Of a DNA stretch of 64,000 bases, positions 36,601-46,030 are shown one piece after another (within the stretch, counting starts at the first letter, position 1; each line of letters opens with the position of its first letter). A program made the translations under genes and the position numbers. The DNA comes from Centroberyx gerrardi (lineage: Eukaryota > Chordata > Actinopteri > Beryciformes > Berycidae). Location of the stretch: NCBI RefSeq assembly GCF_048128805.1, contig NC_136005.1:4349852-4413851 (forward strand), read 5' to 3'. The notes beneath the pieces were generated by a model. The model was given only the letters and a program-made list of their open reading frames with translations, made no database searches and had not been told where the DNA came from.

Positions 36601-37753
36601 CGACACCTTTGAAATGACAGCCATATGGAACGACACTTCCAGGGGGATGAGAAAGGTAAGGATCACCACACTGCTCCTTCTAAAGGATATTATTTGGAAT
36701 GTGCATCCCATTTAACTACTGGAATGACTGCTTGTAGATTGATGTAACCGAATATGACATCCTCATTGGAGCTGTCTGGAAAGACAGACACTGGACTTTG
36801 GTAGTAAGTGCACTTTTGTTCAAATTTTAACAACTATATTTACCACGCACCATGCACATTTAAGGACCCAACTATTCGCTGTTGTTAAAAGCTATGTATC
36901 CAAAAGAAAGAAGGGCCATTTTTGTCGACCCATTTGGAGCCACTTCTGACCAAATAAAAAAATGTACAGATTCAACAAGGTAAGCAAATCTAAGATACTA
37001 CTTCTGAAGTACATTTGATTTTATTGGTTTTCAGATGCCATCAATGGATGATTGCATTTGTAAAATAAAACTCATATGAAAACAAGTTTCTAGGTACATA
37101 AACATTCAACATTCAATAATTCCTCTGTAGGGCCTTCATGAGGAGGAGAACTGTCCATGTGTCCAGATGGTCATGTGCCACCTTGGCTCATCCCCGCCAG
37201 CAGGACACCACATCGTGTGGGGTGCTCGTCTGTAAAGTAAGTTTGTCAGTCTATCCGTCTCTCAGTCCAAAGAGTAAAGAAGTGACACCAAGCTTTATTC
37301 AAGGTGGCAGAGCTGGTTCTTAAAGGAGAGCCAATGGACTTTCCTGTTGACCTGGAGGGGGTCAACGGAATGAGGGCAGAAATGGCCCAAACTTTAATTA
37401 ATAACTCAGGTAGGTATGAAACTGTTTATCTTACATTTAACTATTGACTACACTGTAAGTTCAATTGACATGTCTTTAACAGATGCCTTGACGGAACGAT
37501 GCCGTGCATGTGGGGAGAGAGACACTGGAGAGGGCCACGTTGATTGGGTAAAACAACATTTACACTGCTTTGTAAAAAAAGAAGCCATTGTCATTAAATA
37601 CAATGTTCAAATTAGTTATGATTTCATTTCTTTCAGATTGCATGTTCAACATGTGGCCGCTGGTACCACTGGGTCTGTGTGGGAAGGCCTCCAGTGGAGC
37701 AGGACTATATGTGTCCTGCATGCCCTGCTCTGCATCGTTTAAACATTGTCTAA
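33698..37753 (+). CDS. Ginger1 transposase: H2C2 finger, DDE integrase, GPY/F-like, Ulp1 (C48) protease, PHD finger
   Basis: Exons read by eye: 33698-33818, 33901-34106, 34282-34353, 34437-34667, 34755-34861, 34983-35151, 35246-~35698, 36317-36435, 36542-36655, 36738-36803, ~36894-36979, 37131-37236, 37304-37409, 37483-37547, 37637-37753. Exon 2-3 junction completes an H-x-H...CPDC zinc finger. Integrase: Asp in GMDLV, Asp in LLTDQGTEF, Glu in TNGLVEKLN; the last two are 35 residues apart. GPF and GPY motifs follow. Protease: His in DRHWTLV, Asp in IFVDPFGA, Gln and Cys in RQQDTTSCGV. PHD: CRAC, CSTC, WYHW, C, CPAC (C4HC3). Lesions: the exon 7 end is disrupted by an LTR-like insertion and a poly-C run, and the acceptor before exon 11 is out of phase. 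The protein probably directed excision and insertion; this copy is likely inactive. Confidence 0.82.
35699..36103 (-). mobile_element. 405-bp LTR-like insertion in Ginger1 exon 7 (possible solo LTR)
   Basis: The insertion is flanked by CACTCAG on both sides (35692-35698 and 36104-36110). Read on the minus strand it begins TGACGACC and ends TTGTGACA, with a TATA-like run (tatatatat) and an AATAAA near the end, the usual order in an LTR. The 7-bp direct repeat is longer than most LTR target duplications, so another element type is possible. Confidence 0.55.
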
Positions 37754-37874
37754 TGTCCTAGGTAATATGTCATTCTTTGCTGTATGCACCTTTGCCCTCA
37801 AGAGTGGGTTACTGTATGATTTTTATGTGCACATTTTCTTTTTCAGATCATTTGTTGCAGCTGGGTGTTTTTTT

Positions 37875-37965
37875 TTGTTTTGTTTTGGATTTGTGAAGCA
37901 CTTTGAGTGCTTAGAAAAGCGCTATATAAATGTACTCAATTATTATTATTATTTTATATATATAT
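37875..37965 (+). repeat. LINE 3' tail fragment
   Basis: 'gaagcactttgagtgcttag' followed by 'gcgctatataaatgta' and ATT repeats is a common fish LINE 3' end. It lies after the Ginger1 stop codon. Confidence 0.5.
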
Positions 37966-38081
37966 ATATACCTTTTTTTTTTAATTTTTGGTGATAAGCT
38001 ATAAATACATTTTGTAACAACACATGCTTGTTTGGTCTCAGTTGTGTATGTAAACTGTTCTGTGACAACTATAAACAAACT

Positions 38082-38240
38082 ATGAGATATTTTGTCCGTG
38101 ATATCGAATCCTGTCCGTATTTTATTTATAATAGCCTACTGTATTTTTTTGGGAACATTCAAAATTCGTCTGAATGTCACGAGCTCAGCTGCATTAAAGG
38201 ATTTACAGATCACTATCAAAATAAAAGCAATATTTAACGA
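38082..38240. repeat. Direct copy of part of the Ginger1 right inverted repeat
   Basis: 'gatatcgaatcctgtccg', 'gggaacattcaaaatt' and 'tcacgagctcagctgcatta' recur in the same order and orientation at about 38558-38700. Confidence 0.65.
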
Positions 38241-38283
38241 AGCCTAATAAATGTTTTATTTTGTCATTAATCTTGAAGACTTT

Positions 38284-38807
38284 ACACCGTGGATTGAATT
38301 ATAAAGGAGTACAGTAGGCTACTGTTCTCTGAAACGAATCTCTAAATGATAGTGCATTAGTTGGAAAAGCGCTGCAACGCTATACTGTGCATGGTCACAA
38401 ATTAATCTGGCTGTATTGTTCAAACCAGGAAACACTTGTATCGTGTCGGCTGTTCAGTTGTAGATAGAAGTCTATATAAAGTGAAGTTTGAGCACCAGCC
38501 ACCTGTCCCGGATAGCATAGGGTCATTACAACAGGTAGCTTACGTCACGGATCTGCAGTATTTTGTCTGCGATATCGAATCCCGTGTGGGGTGTTTTTTT
38601 TTCTTTTCTGGGAAACATTCAAAATGCGGTTGATGACTGTCACGAGCTCAGCTGCATTAAAGAACTTACAGATCGACATCACAATCAGATGAATATTTAT
38701 TGAAATGACAGTTACAATTGGCACAGAAATTATTAAGGCATTCGTGAGGTCAGCTAAGGTTGCAACATCTGCCGTCGCTCCGCATTCAAGCTACGGTCAC
38801 TGTAACA
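38284..38807. repeat. Ginger1 right terminal inverted repeat
   Basis: Reverse complement of 33003-33459. It carries about 100 extra bases near 38495-38605 that are absent from the left copy. Confidence 0.85.
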
Positions 38808-38890
38808 CCGGCGGGTCCGTCGGGCTTAATTATTATTATTTTGTAGGGGTGCTGAGATGAAATTTAGGTGAGCACCCCTCGCCAATGCAA

Positions 38891-39239
38891 TAACATCTCT
38901 TCACTCTGCCTTTTCTGGAACTTTTACAATACGGATATTCGAGTGACGGCTGTAGTTCTCCAGGGATTCCACTCTCTGTTTCAGGTAACGTTAATCGTTA
39001 TCTTTTTCCAGCGATTCCACTCGGGTGGTTAGATCAAAGATGTTATCTTCATTCCCACTCAAGCGTTGCTCCACCTCTATCACTTGGTCTTCCAAAGTTG
39101 CCAACTTTGCATCGATCAACAGTAGTTTAGAGTTAATACTCTCCGTTGTTGTATCAAAATGAGCAAGTAGATCAGTCTTACACTGGTTGATAGCGTCCGT
39201 TAGAGACTGAAGGGTAATTGAGGAGCCTGCGCCAGCCAT
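38891..39239 (-). pseudogene. L1-type LINE ORF1 5' fragment
   Basis: From an ATG at 39239 the minus strand encodes an acidic coiled-coil region (MAGAGSSITLQSLTDAI, then EQRLSGNEDNIFDLTTRVES). After a stop, the motif SLENYSRHSNIRIVKVPE appears in another frame; this is the conserved link between coiled coil and RNA-binding region in L1 ORF1 proteins. The copy is frameshifted and lost soon after. Possible 5' UTR extends to about 39460. Confidence 0.6.
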
Positions 39240-39539
39240 GCTTCACTGTGAAGTGAAGTACCTCGTCGAAGAAAAAGCCTTAAAAAGGCGCTTGGTTAAA
39301 TCACTTGTACTGTTCTCATATACTATTTTAAGTAGAGTTCGATTGAGCTGGCCCCATGTGATAAATACAACTAACGTTACTTAACAGAGTTTTAAATTAA
39401 ATGCTGACACAACCCATCAAGTGCGTCTCACGCACTTGCGGCCATCATGGTTTTCTAGTTTTTTTGCCCAGAGAAACAATCCCTAATCCAGTTGATAAAT
39501 ACGACTGATTAAAGATTAGTATGATGTAAAGCTGAAGTA

Positions 39540-39840
39540 TTTTACTAAACTTGGACTAAAAGACAATCTTTGGGTCAAATTTGATTTGTCTTTCGCTACA
39601 ACTAGATTAACAGCTTTATTTTTTCCAAGATGTATGCAATACTCAATTATTTGGCTAAAATTGGACTAAAACATAGTTTAATACAAAAAAAAAAAATAGT
39701 AAAACATATTACTTTAAAATCTTATGTGATACTCAATTGCTTTGCTAGATTGGAATAAATAGTCTTAATTTTGAAAATTTGACATGATTCTTAATTTATT
39801 TGCTAAAATTAGACTACAGAATCAGACAGAATCTGCAGCA
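39540..39840. repeat. AT-rich minisatellite array
   Basis: The unit, about 60-70 bases and diverged, contains 'actcaattattttgctaa' and 'aattggactaaaacat'. Related units recur at 40790-41000 and 43920-44070. Confidence 0.5.
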
Positions 39841-40065
39841 TTTCCTCAGGAACAGAAGAAGAAATCTGATTTTTCACTCTTTATGGCCATCTTCTCTTTG
39901 ATGGAGGGAGTCAGATTCTACACGTTTTCTCCTGAAAATATTCAGATATTATTTTAGAGCCTAGTCTACTGTCTAAATAAAGGAAAACATATTAAGCAAA
40001 GTGGACTGCCCACTCTACTTTTAAAAAAATGAGATAAACTCATGTAAAAGAATAAATAACAATGT

Positions 40066-40531
40066 TGATCACGTGACCTCACATTCTGTTTCGCTCCACG
40101 GATCAGTCTGGACTTCTAGCCGCCCACATCGATTTCAGTGGGCGGGAGTACTTGCCTTGACAGACAAACTCCTGGATTCAGCCAATCAGCGAATCCAAAT
40201 TCAAATCCAGACGGAAGAACGGCGAAAACGTCTTTTCCGCCGAGAAACTCCGCTAGTGCATACTCTTGTTCTTGTTTGATTGTTGTTATTGAGTCTATTT
40301 CTGCAATAACTGCACTTATGGCTGTGTTTACTCTACTAACGTTAACGTTACCGCTCGTTGCTTCGGGAGACGCCGTTACTGTTTTGCCAGCGCCGGCCTG
40401 TATTTCACGTCAGCAACTACGACGCAGTCCCTGATTGGCCCGGTTACATTGTAATTTCAAGAAATCGATGTGGGCGGATGGAAGTCCAGACTGATCCGTG
40501 GAGCGAAACAGAATGTGAGGTCACGTGATCA
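40066..40531. repeat. 466-bp foldback MITE with 70-bp inverted repeats
   Basis: Ends TGATCACGTGACCTC / GAGGTCACGTGATCA. The 70-base arms (40066-40135, 40462-40531) differ at only about four positions. The interior is GC-richer than the flanks and has no credible gene. No target duplication could be assigned. Confidence 0.75.
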
Positions 40532-40929
40532 GGATGGTCTTACCAGGCTACATGTACACACCCTTCTTAGGTAGAGGCAAAGCACATTGCCTGATCACAT
40601 GATGAAAATAATACTGGAAAAACAAGTAAGACAATCAGAATGAGTATATAAAGGCAGAGGCAATGATCTGATCTGTCACCAACACCACCTGTAAACACAG
40701 ACGGTTCGGCTTCGGACTAAGACACAGCTTCTTGTGGAATTTTTACGTAATGCTCGTTTCTCTTACTAAAACTGGACTCGAACACATTTTTGCTGTCAAA
40801 TTTGATGTGATTCTAAATTTTGTTTGCTACAACTGGATTAAAACAGTTTTTTTTTTATTTGATGTCATAATCTTTTGTTGAAATTTGAGTAAATTGCAGT
40901 CAAAAAATTGCTAAAATTGGACAAAATAG

Positions 40930-41660
40930 TCTAATTTTTTCAAAGTTTACATGATTCTCAATTACTTTGCTAAAACTAGACTATGGAATCACACAGAAAC
41001 CCTTTTTTGGAATTTGATGTAATGTTGTATAGGGCTGCATTTCCTCAGTAACAGAAGAAGAAAAACAAATCTGATTTTTAACTTTTTGTGGCCTAGATCT
41101 CATCTTCTCTTGGCTGGAGGAAATCAGATTATATATGTTTTCTCCCATTTTTGTTTTGTGCCAGCAAAAGTAAAAATTCAGATCTTTTGTTCCAGTATAA
41201 ATGTAGCCTAAGACTGACTTGACACAAGGTAAGCCCTTTTATTTTCATGTTCTTTAAATTAGCCTTTTGTACTGCTGTCACGGAGGAAGTTGAAGGGGAC
41301 ATTGCTATCGCTGATTGGATTGGATACAATTTCACTGGAAGGTAAATATGCACATTCAAGTCACAGGACATGATAATTGATCCCTGTAGGGAAATTCTTG
41401 TTTTACTTGCTCCCCTCATAGGTAGGATTTGATAGAGTGCCAGGATGTGACCTTTGAAGATATGGGATGTGCTAAAATGCCACAACTGCAACTGTGGATC
41501 TATTGTAACATTCACCATACCAGTGTCCATGTCTTGCACTTCTCACTGCTCTCCTCCTCACCTCTACTAACACAACATAGAAGACTGTCTCAAACCCACT
41601 GCCTCTCAACATATTAAAAAACATATTTGGGCTGGGTGAACTAGGCGAATAATGTCATAT
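40930..41660. repeat. Duplicated block, copy A (upstream of SLC2A gene)
   Basis: It shares 'tggcctagatctcatcttct', 'ttttgttccagtataaatgt' and 'gaagatatgggatgtgct' with copy B in the same order. A third partial copy, with 'cctcaggaacagaagaagaa', lies near 39835-39960. Confidence 0.65.
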
Positions 41661-41999
41661 TATCATATTATTACATGGCTAAGCAGTGATGGTCTAACCT
41701 CCCCACCAAATGTTAATTTCTCACACATGAAGAGAGGGGAAGAGGGGTGGAGGTACTGCTAGTATTCTTGCTTCCTCTCTTTGCCACACAAATACTTTGC
41801 TCGGTGACTATCCTCCTTTCCATCCTGAGGGTTACACAGTCCATATATTCCTGAGGATAGGAGAGAATGGGAACAGTCCATACAGTTCATAGAGTTCACA
41901 AGTTCACAGAGGGCTCTGGTGTCTGGGCAGACAGTGAGGCAACATCTGGGCAGAGTTTCTACTTTTCTAACTACAATAAACAAACACATCAAACACAGG

Positions 42000-42556
42000 C
42001 ATCCACATCCTAGGTAAGCAATATATTAACCCCAACACAATCCTTTGCTGCTTTTGATCCCTATAAAGAATTCTAAGAAAAGGGAGGAAAAGGAAAAAGG
42101 AAAGGTGGTTAGTGGTTAGTAGGCTTACTCCTTGGAAGGATTGGAGCTGGCCAGTGCGATGGTCTCAGACTGGTGTGCGAATCGTGGTGACACGAATAGG
42201 ACTTGATAGATACGACTGATTAAAGATTAATATGATGTTAACAACAATATTTACTAACATCATGGACAGATGAACCAACAGCTCTTATGATCAACATCAC
42301 GGATGTTTACTTCAAGTTTGTTTATTTATATAACCCTTTATCACAAGCATGTCTCAGAGGACTTTACAGAGAATGTGCCTAGCTAGATCTAACTAAACAC
42401 AATCAGTGGTGAACAAAAAGATGTAGGACAAGCATAGCAAAAAACACAAGGTAGACAAGAGCAGATTTTAGCAAGACAACCTACCCGGCACCCCCAATTT
42501 ACTTCAATGCTCTAGCTTGCTGTAGCGTTTGATTTGGACCTTCTTGGGTAATTTCA
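42000..42556. other. Unclassified AT-rich stretch
   Basis: No gene is seen. A LINE-tail-like segment in minus orientation ('tttatataaccctttatcac') lies at about 42325-42370, and a 30-base string at 42207-42240 is shared with 39495-39530. Confidence 0.4.
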
Positions 42557-43210
42557 TTTAGTCCAGTCTGGCTTGTAGCTTCCGGATGTATCTATACATG
42601 AAGTGTGCGACAATAGCCGTGATGATCCAACCACTAAGGAGGATGTGGTGGTGAGTCCAGTCGGTTTGAGACTGAGCTGCACCAATTTAGTCTCTTCAGC
42701 CAGAAGCTGCTGTTGAAGGGCGTCGTTGATTGTCGTTGAAGTTCCTAGGGTCTACGAAAATAGGAAATGGCACTGCTAAGACTATATGCCAGATGTACCT
42801 GTGAGGGTTGCACCACAGTGGTAGTAGCTGATTTTAAGATTTGTTCAACAAGGTCTAGGGAGACCAGATAGGATGGAATTCTTCCACCACTCAGACTGTT
42901 GACTGAGGAGCTTACTTCCCTAGTGAGGTCCTGCATCAAATCTCTAACTACCTGCACATAGGTTATGTCTTCCTGGACAACTTTTGACAGAGTCTCTAAG
43001 GCATGCAAGGTGTTGTTGATGAGAGCGGAGTGGAGGTTCACCGTGACTATGGTACCCTGCAGGGTTTTACCAAAGATTATTACCAGGGGGAGGGGAATAG
43101 GGTTAGGAGTTAGTGCATGCCGGCGGAGTGAGTTGGGGCATGCGACTCTCCCTTGTAATCCTACTGGGGTGCGTCTTTCTCCTATTGGTGTAGAGCCCGC
43201 CCCTCCTCCT
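42557..43210 (-). pseudogene. Envelope-like remnant of an endogenous retroelement (tentative)
   Basis: A minus-strand frame at 42745-43041 encodes a helical, leucine- and valine-rich segment ending near a Gly-Arg-Ile-Pro turn. A second frame at 42557-42653 encodes a hydrophobic membrane-spanning stretch followed by a short basic tail and stop. That order resembles the C-terminal half of env proteins in fish retroelements. The two parts are in different frames with a deletion between them, so nothing functional remains. No LTR pair was seen. Confidence 0.35.
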
Positions 43211-43329
43211 GGGAGTAAGAACCCTAACCCTGGCCCAACAATACTGTCATACTTAAGTGCAAGCCAACCATCTTAGCAGTCACACTACCTACAGATGTCC
43301 CAAACAGTGCCCCCTATTTTTAAAGTTCT

Positions 43330-43585
43330 TCTCAGGTATGCTTTCAATTATTCACTCTAACTACAACAGGATTATTATCATGGGGGATTTTAACCTACAC
43401 CTACATAACACTGCAGACTCAAAAGTGGCTGATTTTATTTTTTAAACTCTATGGATCTGTTGGATTGTTCTATATTAATCAGCCCACTCAAAAATAGGAA
43501 CACACTCTAGATCTTATCATCATTAAAGGACTCTCTGGAAATTACCTGTATTACTGACACTGCTTACTCAGATCATTTTTGTGTA
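43330..43585 (+). pseudogene. LINE endonuclease fragment
   Basis: The translation has RIIIMGDFNLHLHNTADS, then an aspartate-rich stretch and a terminal YSDHFCV. GDFN and SDH are catalytic motifs of apurinic-type LINE endonucleases. A frameshift and stops are present, and the reverse transcriptase is absent. Confidence 0.6.
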
Positions 43586-43667
43586 ATATAATTTTTACTG
43601 TAATTGCATGCAATATGATTTTTAATTTTTAATGTACTGTTAAAAAACATTATCTTGACTCTGAAGT

Positions 43668-43804
43668 GCATAGACAGTTATGTTTTATAACATTATAAAC
43701 ACATTACTTACAATCTGTTATAAAGCTTTTTCATTACCACTTAAATGAAAAAGCTTTCTAACAGATTATGAGTAATGTTATAAAACATTATAACTGTCTA
43801 TGCA
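43668..43804. repeat. Near-perfect 137-base hairpin
   Basis: 'tgcatagacagttatgtttt' on the left pairs with the mirror sequence ending 'aactgtctatgca' at 43804; the arms continue through 'aaagctttttcatt'. The following AT-rich part ends 'aaagtgttaccgaaac', typical of a fish foldback element. Confidence 0.7.
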
Positions 43805-43929
43805 TGATTATAACTATACTTATAATGCATTATGATGGCATTATAATGTGTTATAAGTATGATTATAATGTATTATATAGACACGGGCTTTATAGAAAGT
43901 GTTACCGAAACTTCTTTTGTTGAAATTGG

Positions 43930-46000
43930 AGTAAATTGCAAGAAATCTTTAGCAAATTTGATGTACTCAAGTGTTGCTAAAATTAGACTAAAACATATTT
44001 CTTTAAAATTTTACCAGATACTCAATTCCTTTGCTTAAGTTGGACAAAATAGTCTAATTTTTGCAAATTTGTTTGGGCTCCGTAGAATTTCCTCAGGAAC
44101 AGAAGAAAAAAACAACTGGATTTAACTCCTTGTGGCCTAGATCTCGTCTTCTCTTGGCTGGACAAAAAATGGACAAAAACTTTTATCTTAGTGAGGAGGT
44201 GCAGTTGACCCCATTGCTAGGTATGATGCTTTCATTTAGCCATTGTAATTGGTCAGTCAACAAAAAAAATAAACAAATAAATAAAAAAATGAACATGCCA
44301 CTCTCATACATAGAATGGGCAGGAAAATCAATAGTCACAGATTTTAGTCTACCTTAAAGTGTGGTATAATGATAAGTGGCTACAATTGTATATAATGAAT
44401 ATCCAATAAATCGTGAGAGCTCCCTATTAATACTTCAAAATGTTTGAAAACACAGCCTAACTTTTGAAGGTCTATTGGCACGGTCCTTACAGGTTGTTTA
44501 ATGCATTTATTTACATGGATGTGGGTAATTTTATTATGACTGAATCAATTTGATGTTCACAGGCAGTGAAAATTGCGTAGGCTTTAAACAATTACTACGA
44601 TTGCTGGCCAGCCTATATAAATAGGGTTTTTGAACAAGAGCTTGGTACGCCAGACCGTTCTGTAGCTTTTGTAGCCCGTAGTCTGAATGCAGGAGAAATA
44701 TTCTCCAAACCCTGAATGACAGTGAGTTAGTTAATTAAACCTACAGATTAGATCGTGCAGGGATAATGTTTGTTGCTGATCTCATTAGAGATGCGCTCAC
44801 AACTCCCACTCAACAAAGTAACACTATTACGGCATTAATGCTATTATTATTATGAAAGTGTTCACAACCTTAAGATATTTGGCACCAGGCAAAATGCAGC
44901 AGTACAGCAGTGATGAACCCTCCACAGAATAATCACACAAACAATTATATCTCTTTACAGCTTCATACTTCAGACGCAGTTTATTTAATTTCCACTGTAC
45001 TTACGCACCTTGTGCGCCGTCAAAACAGCATTTATGGATATGACGGGCTTCATGTCTGCATCATCGACAATCTGCTACACTGTTGCCAATGGAGCAGAAA
45101 AGTGTTGCCCAGGTGGTCGCTGGTTCATGTCGTCATCACGCTGGGTGCACCAACTGATAATGTCAGACGGTCATAGCGTTGCATTTGTCTCGTTTTTATT
45201 TTATTTGGCAAATATGCATTCTTCTAATTCATCAAGTAAACAATAATAACGTAAATATAACCACCCTACACTACCTTGATTTGTTCACGCTTCACCGCCG
45301 CCATCAGAGCGTGGAAAAAAGTTGAAGCCAGCTGAACTTCAGTTTGTAGCTGCGCTCGCCCGACGCGCTGCTACATTTTATGCTGCTACGTTTGTAGCAT
45401 CGTGTCGCCGGCTTCCATTGAAAACAAATGACTTCCTGTTGCTTTGTAGCCCGTAGTCTGAACGCACCATTAGAGTTTCACCGCTAGGACCAACTCTTAG
45501 TACTAGGAAGCTTTGTGAATATGGCCCCAGATCTTTTGTTCCAGTATAAATGTAGCCTAATGAAGCCTATTTTCATTTTCTTTAAATTAACATTTATGTA
45601 CTTTCAACAGTACATCAATGTAATTTTATGTACTGTTGAACCTGAGTCCTCTGGTTGAAGGGTGGTCTCCCTATTCACTACAACACCTTGTAACCATGGG
45701 AGAAATAATGCATTGCATTAGTTAAAGTAGGACACAGAAGTCACATGTTGCTAGTCATCTATCAAAAGGTAGTAGTTGAGAGTGCCAGGATGTGACCTTT
45801 GAAGATATGGGACATGTGCTAAAATGCTACAACTGCAACTGTGGATCTATTGTAACATTCACTGTACCAGTCTCTGTGTCTTGCACTTCTCACTGCTCTC
45901 CTCGACTCTACTAATATAGAATACTGTCTCAAACCCACTGCCTCGTATTAAAAAACATATTTGGGATGGGTCAACAGAGCGAATAATACCACATTATGCC
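43930..46000. repeat. Duplicated block, copy B, interrupted at 44166-45533
   Basis: It matches copy A (40930-41660) at both ends. The right part runs to within about 30 bases of the SLC2A start codon, so it probably contains that gene's 5' UTR or promoter. Confidence 0.65.
44166..45533. mobile_element. Insertion within copy B, unclassified
   Basis: Comparison with copy A shows extra DNA between 'cttctcttggctgg' and 'cagatcttttgttcc'. The string 'tgtagcccgtagtctgaa' occurs twice inside (about 44670 and 45445). The right end, 'ctaggaagctttgtgaatat', resembles Harbinger-type MITE ends. More than one insertion may be involved. Confidence 0.4.
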
Positions 46001-46030
46001 ACTCTCGTTTCAGCATATCAAAAAAACAAA

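Larger units (their letters stand above)
33003..38807 (+). mobile_element. Ginger1 DNA transposon, structurally complete (5.8 kb)
   Basis: The element starts TGTTACAG and ends CTGTAACA, with CCGG directly outside both ends (32999-33002 and 38808-38811), a 4-bp target duplication. Long inverted repeats (33003-33459 and 38284-38807) enclose a multi-exon gene. Known Ginger1 transposons use a Ty3/gypsy-type integrase for cut-and-paste movement, have 5'-TGT ends, and can carry Ulp1 protease and PHD domains; all of these are seen here. There is no reverse transcriptase and no LTR pair of its own, so it is not a retroelement. Later insertions inside it are an LTR-like segment at 35699-36103 and a LINE tail near 37875-37965. 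Confidence 0.9.

Noticed and set aside
33003..38807. Ty3/gypsy retrotransposon
   Set aside because: The integrase is gypsy-like, but there is no gag, protease or reverse transcriptase; ends are inverted repeats and the gene has introns, as in Ginger1.
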